DNA of 64,000 bases from Bathynomus jamesi (Eukaryota; Arthropoda; Malacostraca; Isopoda; Cirolanidae), in assembly GCA_023014485.1 (NCBI GenBank), contig JAJOZX010001072.1, forward strand, positions 888,001 to 952,000, written 5' to 3'. How positions within the stretch are numbered: the first letter of the stretch is position 1; each line of letters starts with the position of its first letter. Both the position numbers and the translations under genes were made by a program. This document shows, piece after piece, positions 54,065 to 64,000 of the stretch. The notes below the pieces were generated by a model that made no database searches, was not told where the DNA came from, and saw only the letters and a program-made list of their open reading frames with translations.

Positions 54065-54692
54065 GTGTTTAAGGTGTATGTTAGATATGTTGTCTGGTCC
54101 AGTAGCCTTCGAATTCTTAATGTTTTAGATGATCTTGGTGGTCTGGTCTGTATTGAAGAGTGTAATGGTCGTGTCGAGTCTGTAGGTTTTCTTGCGTCTG
54201 GCCGTTTGTCTGTCTGTGTGTTTCTGGTTGTTTCTCTGTTTAAGTGACTTATCTTTGCGTAGTGATTAACTAGAATGTTAGCTTATTGTGTGTATGTTGG
54301 GATATTATTTTGGCTGCGACAGATAGCCACGTGTGAGGTGTGAATGCCGCTGTTAGAGTGGGTAATGCTGTTTATAGTCTTGTATAGCCTGGATGTATCT
54401 GTGGAGTGGCTTAGCGTTGTTATGAATTCCCTAAATGTTTCTGTTTGTTTTTCTTTGAGTTTGTTGTTTATTTCTGTGTTGAGCTGTTGTATCTGCTGTT
54501 TTATGGCTTCTGTGTGTGATGTTTGTGTGTTATGTTTGAGGTTGTTACGTTGCCTTATGAGGTGGACTATTTCTCTAGTGTAATTTGGGTTGTATTTCCT
54601 AATGTTGCCCTTGGGTATGTATTGGTTTGCATTATTGATGATCTGATTAAATGTTTTGAGTGTTGTATTGATGTTTATGATGGGTGTGCTGT

Positions 54693-55796
54693 TTAATGTG
54701 GTGAACTGTTCCTCAGTCTGTGTTGTAATGATGATAGGCAGGTGGTCTGATGACAGTTGTTTTCTGTTCTCCAGTGTGTATGTGTTGCTAGTGAGGGGGA
54801 ACAGAACGTTATGTACGGGGAGGAGTTTGAGTATCCTGCTTGATGTGGTATGTGTGTATGTTCTTCTGTATTGTTAAGAATGAAGAGGCTGTTTAGTTGT
54901 GTGGCTATATTGGCGCCTCTGGTGTTGCTTTGGTTGTACAGGTACCAACTAGTGTCTTTAGCGTTGAAGTCTCCTCCTAAGATGACATTAGTGAGAGAGG
55001 GCAGATTGTGTAACTGTGGATTGTAATTGGCTGGCACCTGAGGTGAACTATCTGGTGGGATGTAAATGTTGATTAGTGTGGTGTTGTGTTTTGCGCGTGT
55101 TTTAATGTTAACTGCCTGTATTTCTATCGTGTTATCTGCTTGGATTGTGTTTGTAATGTTTAGGGTGGCATCAGTGTAGCTAATGCTTTTACATATGTAA
55201 GTGATGAGTCCACCCCCGTTACCCCCAGTACGGTCTTGACGGATCGCCGTGAAGTCAGGGATGGTGGGTGTTTTGTGTGTACGTTTTAGTTTTGTTTCTT
55301 GTATAAGTGCTATGTGAATGTTTTGTTTGTGTACGAATTCCCTAAGCTGCATGATTTTGTTTGTGAGGCCATGTACGTTGTACTGTAATATGTTAATATT
55401 ATACTTCTGTATGTGTCTCATGGTGCTATTGTGTCTGTCTTTGTGTATGGTGACATGTGTAAGTTGTAGTGGGGCCTGGATTAATCTTAATGTTGCCGGA
55501 GAGTAAGAGTAGTCCGGGGAGCACGCAATTGCTCCCCGTAAATGAAAAAATAGCACGCTGAGAATAGGTCCGGCCCCGGGAGCCGATCGGCACTCTGACC
55601 GTGCCACGCAACAGGCCGTCGACTGCCAGTCTGGCCAACCGTAGGCAGCCCGCTGCACGGAGATTTGAGGAAGTTTGGCCACCAGTGCGTTAATGTTTTG
55701 GTTTGACGTCGCCTCTTCTTCGCGTTGACGTGTCCCGCGCTGGAGGATGCAGCCACTGTCAGAAGCTTCCTCGTCAGCTGCTAACACTTTTTTCAT
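54693..55796 (-). pseudogene. 2A-like leader and APE endonuclease of the Jockey-like element
   Basis: From the ATG at 55796 the leader runs to about 55480, where another frame (55638-55426) shows LLLLSGNIKINPGP, a degenerate 2A-like ribosome-skipping motif (usual GDIExNPGP). The endonuclease follows in the first frame: ILQYNVHGLTNK, LIQETKLKR, GGNGGGL, YIPPDSS, GGDFNAKD and the start of the terminal H motif. A frameshift joins leader and enzyme. 2A-like sequences at the front of non-LTR retrotransposons are known; this copy has N and K at two usually acidic positions. Confidence 0.7.
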
Positions 55797-55799
55797 GTT

Positions 55800-57200
55800 G
55801 TTCTAGCTACCTGTTCAGAGGTTTTTTATAAACAAATCTCAGTTTTCTGCTCAAAACGGCTCTTTTTAATTTTAAAATTGATTATTCAAGGAAGGAAGAT
55901 ATTGACTTCTATTTTGTGGCAACAGTCGATGATATTTATGTTACTTTATTGATTAATGAAAATGATTAAGCTCTTCAAGTTATAAAAGATTTCTTTCATA
56001 ATAATTGATAAATACGAAACACAAAACGTATATGCAAACAGGATGATGATGCTTAGACTACTCAAGTTTATGTCGTAACCTTTGCTGTTTTTACTTTGTT
56101 TTTAAGACCATCAGTCTATTATGATATATGTCCTCGAGTAATAATGAGGTGGAGGTAGCTCATACAGAGAGAGACAAACGTTGCGACATATAATTGATCA
56201 GTTTAGTGTACGCTAGCCTAGATTATGAGAAATCATCGACCTAAACCTGATCTTTTACATTTAATTTGCAAAAAAGTTTTAATACCCTCCCATATGATTA
56301 TGAGAACAATTCTTTTCACCCTTTACGAGCTTGCACCTATATGTAAGATTTTGTACAGAGATTGCACATGTGAAATAGAAACAACGAAGAAACATAGCTC
56401 ATTACATTTTCATGAATAATGTGAAGCCATCTTAACCTACTGAGCTTAAATGGTAATAGGGCAAGAATTGGTTGTCATGTGTAAGAATATAAAGAATATA
56501 GAGGAGTAATTATTTCAAATCTATACACCAGCTAGCTGTATTAATAGTTACTTGAGAATATGTAGAAACCTTGTATTTTTATTTAAATATATTGTTTTGC
56601 AGGCCTACTCGCCATAGACATGATATGCTTGAAGTTGTGCAGTGTAGAACTACCAGTCTTATCCCTAGCCTGAGAAGATTGAAAGAACTGGGTATGTTTA
56701 GTTTTGAGATACAAGTAACTTTTTCTTAGTAGAGTTTGATGGAAGAATTCCAATAAAAAAATTCCAGACTGAAGTTATGAAATTAGTTTTTAGGCGTAGG
56801 GTGGTAGGTTTTTGATGACATGATGTGACATGATGTATTGTATGTATGTTTTAAGAAATAATGGATGTTTTCATTCATGAAAAATGGCTTATAAATTGTG
56901 TAAATAATGCATATCTATTTAAGTACATCTCAACTGTATCGAGTTAACCTTAAATCTAGACTATAGAAAAAATAGGTCCTGCTCCAACTAGAGTAGCCTA
57001 AACACAGCCTAGGCTACGTTGAAGATGAAAGACCTAGGCTAAAGATGAACCAGCCTAGCTATGTGTCCATAAACAGGACTTCCATACTTTATTGTTAAAC
57101 AATTACAGCTGAAATGTCAGCTTATTTAACCTAAATTTAATAACCTAAGGGAAATTTATGAACTTCTTACCTTGAAATTATATATTTTATTTATTTTATT
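55800..57200. other. Unassigned spacer with a possible orphan exon
   Basis: Mostly AT-rich DNA. One short open segment at 56604-56687 has splice signals on both sides (see findings). No element termini were recognised. Confidence 0.4.
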
Positions 57201-57229
57201 TTTTTTAAAGTTCGGGAAGAACCGATTCG

Positions 57230-58036
57230 CCTCTATTTAAAAGGGCATATCTCAGCGGAAAAACAAAGAAAAAGTGAGAGGAAAGACAGAGGAAAAAGAA
57301 AGGGTGGAGGGGACAGTCGAAGTGGAAAAAGACCAAGGATGACAAGGACTGCAGGGTCGAGCCCCATCATCCTTGGGTGCTAGGGCCGGGAGGGCGCACG
57401 TGAAACCTCCAGGAACAAGCACGTACAAACGAGCACAAAGAGCACTCAAGAACACGAGCTTAGAACCCCCTTGCGGGGTGAAATTATATATAAATTCAAT
57501 TTTTTGACACCAATAATGAGCTTTTTTATTCCGGCTTCTTTGTCTCGAGCCCCTCCTTGTTGTTCTCCCCTTTCTTTGTTCTTATTGCGATCTTTTCTTC
57601 CTCTTCCCAAAACCATGTTGCCATTTCTAGCTATGGGATCTATTTCCTTTTCATCCCATATTTGTTTCTTCGTTGGTGTCTTTTTAATTTTTCTCAGCAA
57701 GAGTTCAAGTTCTCCTTCTGATTTACTTTTATTGTTATTAGTTTTGAATGTCAATGTGGCTTATCCAAGATTAGGTGGGTCTTCCATTTCGGTACTCCCA
57801 AATTTTCCACACATTGGGGCCGGCTAGAAAGGAAAAATTGCATGTGAAACCCAATTTTTTTCTTTAATATTTGTTAACCCATCTTAGATTACCTATAATT
57901 TACGTTTTATTTGCTATTCCACTTTTGTTTTTCCTCACTTTTTAATATAAAAGGTGTAGCATTATATAAAGTCCTCACTCTTTCCAAAATGAAAGGGTGT
58001 TGCATTTTAATTTATTTTTCATAGGAAATATTACAA
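57230..58036 (-). mobile_element. Candidate LTR and leader of the second BEL/Pao element
   Basis: Directly after the pol stop the minus strand reads TGTAATATTTCCTATG from 58036, an LTR-like start like that of the first BEL/Pao copy (TGTAATTTTATC). TATATAATGC-like and TTTATATTAAA boxes follow. Near 57830 the GGCCCCAATGTG stretch and a reading frame to 57446 (K- and E-rich) could be a leader and start of gag, which would imply a pol-LTR-gag tandem arrangement. The LTR end is not fixed. Confidence 0.35.
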
Positions 58037-59613
58037 TACTCCAGCCCTTATCTTTTGTTCTAACATCTGCCTAGCTTGTAGGGCAGTTGAACGTTGTGGC
58101 CTACTATTTGTGGTATAGGTTATTGTAGTAGTAGGACTAGTTACATCATTTATTGAACAGGTTAGGTTTGGTATAGTTTGGATCAAATTTTGATTATCAT
58201 CAGAATCTATTATAGATTCATCTTCATGATCATTTTCGTGAACAGTAGTTGGTCCTACTTCTAGGGGGTATAAGAGTGATACATCTCTTATAGTTTCATC
58301 TGAAGCGGTTTTAAGTTTTACAACCCTGGTTAATCCATCTTCCCCAGTTTTTAGTTCTAAAACCCTACCTAATGGCCGACACTGTCTTGGTGTATTTTGT
58401 CTAATTAGAACTACATCTCCTACCCTGATTTCATTAACCCAGCCTTTGTTTTGTATATACATATTTATGCCTTTCTCTCAACCCAACAAGGTATTCATCA
58501 TTCTATTGCTTTTTAAATTTTGTTTTTATGTTTGTTATTTGTGATGATCTATTTTGCAAATCATGATTATTATCACTCCAAGGTGGATCATCCAAGGAGA
58601 TATTGTAATCAGGTAGAGGGTTAATGACTTCTCCCTTAATCAAATGATTTGGGGTGAGAGGCTCTACATCATTAATATTATCCCCTACATAAGTAAGAGG
58701 TCTGTTATTGACAACATTCTCAATTTCACTAATGAGAGTGAGAAATTCAAAGAATTCAATTTGTTTTTTACCTATTGATTTCTTTAGGCAATTCTTTATA
58801 TGTTTAGATATTCCTTTCCCAGATTGCTCCATACCATGGTGATGCAACGGGGATGTATTTCCATTTTATTTTGTTATTTTGTAGATATGTTATGGTATGT
58901 GAATTTTGTAATATGTCATTCATTTGGTTTTCACCAGCCTTGAAATATGTTGCATTATCTGTCCAAACAATTTTGGGTACAGAATGCTTAGCACAAAATC
59001 TTCTAAAGCTATAGACAAATGATTCTGCAGAGAGATCACTCACTATGTCTAAGCTGACTGCTCTAGAAGATGAACATGTGTAAAGTATGATGTACATTTT
59101 TTGTTCTGTTGTTCCCAGACCAACAGTCAAACTTCCTGTATAGTCTATGCCAACTGTTTCAAAAGGCCTATTAAAGGTGACTCTCTGTTGGCAAATCAGG
59201 AGGATTGGTCTTCCTGAAAGATCTGGAATGAATCCTTTTGCAGGTGACACAGTTATTCAAAACTGTCTTTACAGTCATTCTGCCGGTATCCAATACAACT
59301 TTCTAATGGCATTTAATGTTTGTGGAACACCCATGTGATAAAGTTCATTGTGTTTCTCTCTAATAATTAGGGTTTTAATGTGATGGAACCTAGGAAGAAG
59401 AAGGGGTTGTTTACTGTTATATGTGATTTGTGATTCGTTTAATCTACCCTTACATCTTAATAAGCCATCTTTGTCAATGTAGAGATTCAAGTTTATTACC
59501 ACAGAGGGTACTTTGTTCATTTGTTTACCAATTGTTAGAAAATCTATTTCATTTTTGTATTCTGTTTGTTGTATGTGGTTAATCCAATATTTGGTAACTA
59601 GACTTGTATACAT
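58031..59613 (-). pseudogene. BEL/Pao integrase (second element)
   Basis: Minus-strand frames 59613-59275 (zinc-binding N-terminal domain, KHNELYHMGVPQT), 59250-58804 (VGIDYTGSL and VWTDNATYF aspartates, IWERNI glutamate), 58847-58503 (NNRPLTYVGDN, TPNHLIKGE) and 58462-58031 (EIRVGDVVLIRQNTPRQ, RVVKLKT, C-terminal RQMLEQKIRAG). It is closely related to the first BEL/Pao integrase but clearly diverged. Frameshifts near 59260, 58830 and 58480 break it. The enzyme joins retrotransposon DNA to the genome. Confidence 0.85.
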
Positions 59614-59648
59614 TTCATTATCATTATTTCTTTGTTTATTTATTTTCT

Positions 59649-60511
59649 TTAAACAGTGTGAATGAATCTGAGACAGTAAGATGTTACTCTTACAAGTTTG
59701 CCAAAGTCAGAATAATTGTTATAATCTAATAGTGGCTCAACTTTATTTGTGGTTATCATGTTAAACTTTACATTGATTTGTTCTGCTGGCCACATTGTTT
59801 CATCCTGAATGAATTCAGGTTCATGAAACCAATTTTCGTTCGATTTTAGTAATTTACAGGATAATCCTCTTGTAAGAAAGTCTGCAGAATTTTGTTTTGT
59901 TGGAATGTATCTGAAGGTTATGTCCAAATTTTGTCTAGCTTCTTTAATGTCTCTTAATCTGTTACGGACAAAGATGTTTTTTGAGTTTAACTCATCAGAG
60001 TTGATCCATGCCAAGCAGATTTGACTGTCAAGCTAAATATATGTATTTGTGATGTTTACATCATGGTAGACTTCATGGAGAAATTCTGTTATTTTTACAG
60101 CTAGATAACCTGCATGTAGTTCAAGCTGAGGAATAGTTTTCTTTTGTATTAAAGGTGTTACTTTCCCCTTGCTTGGCATAGATCAAATGACTGCCATCCT
60201 CACCTACAAGGTAAGCGCAACAGCCATACACCTTTTTACTGGCATCGCCAAATACATGCAAGGTTTGAGGTGTATCTCTGTGTCCACAAACTCTGGGAAT
60301 ATTTATGTTTTGTAGTTTATTGAGATCTTTAGCTAACCTTTTCCAGCTATCTTGTTGTTTATTGGTTATAGGATCATCCCAGTCTACTTTCTGTTTCCAA
60401 AATTCTTGTAAAAGAACCTTGAATCTGATAGTAGAAGGAAGGAGTAAACCCATAGTGTAGGATCAAATATTTTTGAACTTTCAGATAAGATCTTTCTTTT
60501 TGTGTTAGCTG
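59649..60511 (-). pseudogene. BEL/Pao RNase H and connection domain (second element)
   Basis: From the hAT MITE border down: KILSESSKIFDPTLW, VDWDDPITN, LHVFGDASKKVYGCCAYL (first acidic residue), QLELHA-like at about 60115, then after a break MAWINSD, NSADFLTRG and LVRVTSYCLRF. It matches the first BEL/Pao copy across this region (FADAS, QLELLAA, WLDSQ). A stop near 60035 replaces the last active-site stretch and a frameshift lies near 60150. Confidence 0.8.
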
Positions 60512-60988
60512 TAGGGTTGCCAACCGTCCTTTTTTGAAAAGGACAGTCCTTTTTTGTAGATTTTTGTCCTTGTCCTTTCTTGAGTTCGGAAAGGACGCCA
60601 TTTGTCCTTTTCTGATAACAATCTTGTTCCAAACAACAGTTTTATAACAAAACCTTTGTTTAAAAGGAAATAATTATGAAGTCTTAAGTCGAGTAACATT
60701 TTATAAATTAATTTCTTCACTTAAATGTTAACGTTCCGTGTAGCGGAAAAGTATAAATTTAAAAATAAATATTGTTACCATAAATTTTGTCAATGCATGA
60801 CTCAATGGGTCAATATCTGTATATCTATAAAAATATTTACTTTAAGAAAATATGCAATAAAAAAGCATGCAGTATAAATTGTAATAAATTATAAATAAAA
60901 TTTTACTTCTTTCCCTAACCTTGTAGACAGTATATTGGAATTGATGTTCTTGTCCTTTTTTTCAAACTTCATGGAGTTGGCAACCCTA
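60512..60988. mobile_element. hAT-type MITE inside BEL/Pao pol
   Basis: 477 bp with ends TAGGGTTGCCAAC and its complement, flanked by the exact 8-bp duplication GTTAGCTG (60504-60511 and 60989-60996). Sub-terminal GTCCTTTTTT repeats alternate on both strands. Removing the element and one octamer gives a continuous BEL/Pao frame between the reverse transcriptase and RNase H segments. Confidence 0.95.
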
Positions 60989-61411
60989 GTTAGCTGTTGT
61001 ATCTAAGGTGTAGCCTTTTGTGCAGAGTGAGTCATGAAATTTAGAATCTGAGTTCAAATCCCAGATCATACCTAATGTTTTCACCCTGTTTGTTGGTTCT
61101 GTCAATCCTTTGTCTTCTGATTTTATTCTTTGATTTAGTCTCTCATTATTTGTGATCCACTCTCTTAATTCAAAATTACCTTCTTTCATTATTTTATCTG
61201 TTTTTATGTAAACTTCATTTAATTCTGACTCTGTTTTGGTTGATCCTACAAGGTTATCTACATAGAAGTGATCTTTCAAGAACTGAACAGTTAAATCATT
61301 TTCATCATACAAATTTAAGTGATGTTTGATGGTTAAAGCCAGTAAACTAGGACATGTATTTGCCCCAAACAAAACCACATTAAATTTAAATGTTTTAAAC
61401 CCTTTATTTAA

Positions 61412-63716
61412 CCCTTCGTGGGCTGATGGGGTCCACTGGACCCCAAGCATATTTCAAAAATCTGCCATTCATTCAAATATTATTTTTAGAGCCTGGCCAT
61501 CTATGACTTTTATTGTATGTGGGTATGGTATATACTAACAAAATATAAGAGAAAAATGTCACACCATTTGGAAGTGACAGGGTAGCAAACTTAAATGGGG
61601 TCTGCCTTACCCCACCTCGCCTGCAATGTGACTAATTTATTTTAATTTTTTTTTCAGATTTTTTCATAAATTTTCTTAGATTTTCATTCTAATGGCAACG
61701 TCAATTCCAATATCGACGTTTTATGCTCCTAGCAGGGTGGGAGAGGGAGATGTAGATGTAGACCAACCAAATTTGTCAGATGATAGTGAATCAGAAGTAG
61801 ACTTATCTGATGCTAGTGAATATGAATATGTTGAACAATCTTCTGACAGTGACTTTAGTGGTTTTGATAGTGACAATGCAAGCGATCATGATGATGATGA
61901 TGACAATATTGTGTTAGGGAAAGATAACTTTGTGTGGTGCACTGAGCCTCCCCGGCTTAGACGAAATGTGAGGCAAAACATTGTTCGTGAAGAAGGTGTG
62001 TTCATGAAAGTGTACCTACGCATGCTGCATCTGCTACTTTCAGCTTCTTTATCACAGATGAAATTGTTGAATTGGTTCTCGATGCAACAAATCAAAAAAG
62101 TGGTGCTCTCTATGATGAAAAATGGAAACAGCTGGATTCTATTGAGCTGATGGCATGGCTAGGACTTCATCTCAGATCTGGGCTGGACAAGGATAGCTTC
62201 CGCCCAGTTGATGAATTATTTGGTACTAAGACCGGTCCACCAATTTATCGTTCTTCTATGAGCCGTGACCGTTTCAAAGAAATAAAAAGGTCAATAAGAT
62301 TTGATAACATGACTACTCGTGCAGAACGAAGGAATGGTGAACAAGGCAAGTTGGCGCCTATATTCGAAGTTTGGCAGAAGTTTATTGAAGCATGTCAAAT
62401 AAACTATAAAGCCAACACATATGTAACTGTGGATGAATCTCTACTCGCATTTCGAGGGAAATGCTCATTCAAAGTATACATGCCATCTAAACCAGATAAG
62501 TACGGCAAAAAGGTTTGGAGTATGGCCGACGTTAAGAATGGGTGTCTTCTAAATGGCCAGATATACAATGGAAAAGGTCCTGAAGGTCCAGAACGCCACC
62601 AAGCCCAAAGAGTTGTTCGAGATCTTACTTCAACTATTGTGAAGTCAGGAAGAAATGTTACCACTGACAACCTGTTTACTGATGTTGACCTTGCCATAGA
62701 ACTACTTGATAAAAATTTAACACTCTTAGGAACTATGAGGAAAAATAAGCGCCAAATACCTAATTCATTTCAAGCCTCAAATGATCGTCAGCTCTATTCA
62801 TCAAAGTTTGGCTTTAGTAGGGACCAGCATCTTATGATATGCAGCTATGTCCCAAAGGTAAGAAAGGCAGTTCTGTTATTAAGCACCATGCATTTCGACC
62901 AAAAAAAGCAGCAGGAAGAACCTTTCAAACCTGATGTAATTCTAGATTACAATGCCACAAAAGGAGCTGTTGATCGATTAGACCAACTTATCAAAACTTA
63001 CTCATGTAAGCGCATAACAAACAGATTGCCATTAGTTATCTTCTACTGGATGGTAGATGTTGCAGCTTACAATGCTAGTTGCTGTTTCATGGAGAAAACC
63101 CCCGATGTGTATCGAGGGAATCAAAGGCGAAGGAAATTTCTGGCAGACTTAGCAGAACAGCTCTGCAAACCAGCAATCCAGAAAAGTTTTGAGTCAGCTG
63201 GTAGATATTTGCCAAAGCATGTTAGAGCATGTATGGAGGCATTTATGGATGAGGTAGAAGCAGCACCCCAGCCAAGGCCTAATCCAGGAGGTAGGAAGAG
63301 ATGTGGAAAGTGCCCGAGGAAGATGGATAAGAAGACGAGAAAGTCATGCACAAAATGTGATGTGCCTCTTTGCGAAAGTCACTCCAACTATGTATGTGAT
63401 GACTGTGTACAGTAAACATTGTTTCATATGTTCTATGTTTCTATTTCTTTCTATTTTATAATCTATATTGTGAATATAAAAAGTGTTTCTGAGTGCTGAA
63501 TTCTTTAAGTTAAAAAATTCTTAAATAAATGTTAAAAAAAAAAAAAAAAGGGACACATGGTGAATTGGCTCCACGTGCCGTGTCCTTGGCAACATATGTA
63601 CAAACTTTAGTATATATAAACTTAAGCATATGGCAGAAATTCACCATTGAAGTTTGGGGCCTGGGTGACCCCACATAGTCTTCTTTGTTAGTCGGTCCCA
63701 CCTAGCCCACGAAGGG
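61412..63716 (+). mobile_element. piggyBac-like transposon, nearly intact
   Basis: The ends CCCTTCGTGGGCT and its complement are inverted repeats, flanked by TTAA at 61408-61411 and 63717-63720, the piggyBac target. Removing the element and one TTAA restores the BEL/Pao frame exactly. The 2.3-kb interior carries one transposase gene, a 3' UTR with AATAAA and a short A-run near 63535-63549. Confidence 0.95.
61692..63415 (+). pseudogene. piggyBac-like transposase with a single frameshift
   Basis: The ATG at 61692 opens an acidic N-terminal region (SDDSESEVDLSDASEYEY). Near 62005 the frame shifts, and the rest is open from about 62018 to the stop at 63415. The catalytic DDD set is visible: YVTVDESLLAF, VTTDNLFTDV and VILDYNATKGAVDRLDQL. 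A C-terminal cysteine-rich domain, RCGKCPRKMDKKTRKSC to CDDCVQ, is the zinc finger usual for the family. The total of about 575 residues is normal length. One base from being a complete enzyme, so this is probably one of the youngest insertions here. Confidence 0.9.
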
Positions 63717-64000
63717 TTAAGTCATATGGATCATTAAACCACAAGAATCTTAGTTGATCTTTGTCATAGTCATTTTTCAGATGAATTCTCAAAAAAGCTT
63801 TGCTTATATCACTTTGAACTGCATAGTTATCTAATCTAAATCTTAGAAGGATTTTTACAAGGTCTGAAATAAGATTAGGCCCTTCTATGAGACAGTCATT
63901 CAAGCTATGATTATTGCCATCTTTAAGACTACAGTTATACACAACTCTAAGTTTTGTTGTGGGTGCATCCTTTCTATAGACTCCTCTATGAGTAAGATAA

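Larger units (their letters stand above)
52330..55796 (-). mobile_element. Non-LTR retrotransposon (Jockey/I/R1-like group), decayed
   Basis: The minus-strand order is an N-terminal leader with an NPGP (2A-like) motif, APE-like endonuclease, reverse transcriptase with YADD, and a C-terminal zinc knuckle. The frames are broken in several places but domain order is preserved over about 3.5 kb. Composition differs from the neighbouring elements: the plus strand is T- and G-rich, so the coding strand is rich in A and C. Confidence 0.85.
60989..64000 (-). pseudogene. BEL/Pao reverse transcriptase, split by piggyBac, runs off the window
   Basis: The minus-strand RT is in two parts. 64000-63717 holds NDCLIEGPNLISDLV, QSDISKAFLRI (first RT aspartate) and FLWFNDP. 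61411-60997 holds VLFGANTCPSLLALT, FYVDNLV (YVDD-type box with N replacing the second D) and LREWITN. The piggyBac element at 61412-63716 separates them. The D-to-N change at the catalytic box would abolish activity. The 5' part of pol, gag and the other LTR lie beyond the window. Confidence 0.85.

Noticed and set aside
53243..54877. Several hydrophobic plus-strand frames resembling membrane proteins
   Set aside because: They are antisense shadows of the Jockey-like element, whose coding strand is A- and C-rich, so the complement gives L, V and C codons.

Overview
The window is eukaryotic, AT-rich by eye and almost entirely mobile DNA in several nested layers. An arthropod, probably a crustacean, is the best guess. 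The support is a short interstitial (TTAGG)n telomere-type tract, dense (AT)n, (AC)n and (AAT)n microsatellites, a TCAGT-type initiator, and a mixture of Penelope-like, BEL/Pao, CR1/Jockey-like, mariner-like, pogo-like, hAT and piggyBac elements. There is no operon structure, no tRNA or rRNA gene was recognised, and no ordinary single-copy host gene was identified.

Layout. 0-2 kb: Penelope-like tail with a hammerhead ribozyme motif, split by a TA-flanked DNA transposon, plus two fold-back elements. 2.2-3.9 kb: a promoter with heat-shock-like boxes, TATA box and initiator, driving a two-exon gene of an unnamed cysteine-rich family that is cut off at a 24-bp palindrome. 4.8-18.5 kb: a pogo-like transposon by its termini, filled by an imperfect inverted duplication (arms about 5.6 and 6.1 kb, about 1 kb spacer) whose arms carry a BEL/Pao integrase, a non-LTR reverse transcriptase tail and AT-rich DNA; the right arm holds a second, younger palindrome. 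18.5-22.3 kb: a deleted mariner-like element and a decayed transposase-like gene. 22.8-26.9 kb: a nearly full-length CR1/Jockey-like retrotransposon with tandem CCCH zinc fingers. 27.3-33.6 kb: a hAT-like MITE, two Penelope-like elements with inverted terminal repeats, and a second, intronless copy of the 2.6-kb gene family. 34-39.8 kb: LTR-like and hAT MITE sequence, tandem repeats and microsatellites. 39.8-48.2 kb: a decayed Polinton/Maverick or adintovirus-like element (protein-primed DNA polymerase B plus unknown proteins) with a mariner-like insertion. 48.2-55.8 kb: two more non-LTR retrotransposons, one split by a mariner-like element. 57.2-64 kb: a BEL/Pao element broken by a hAT-type MITE and a nearly intact piggyBac element.

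The genes do not form a pathway; they record successive insertions. In several places the host reading frame becomes continuous again when the insertion and one target-site copy are removed, which fixes boundaries and relative order. The features most worth following are the giant palindrome within pogo-like ends, the hammerhead motifs with self-complementary stem III, the putative D-D-E gene family with a heat-shock-like promoter, and the relic DNA-virus-like polymerase.
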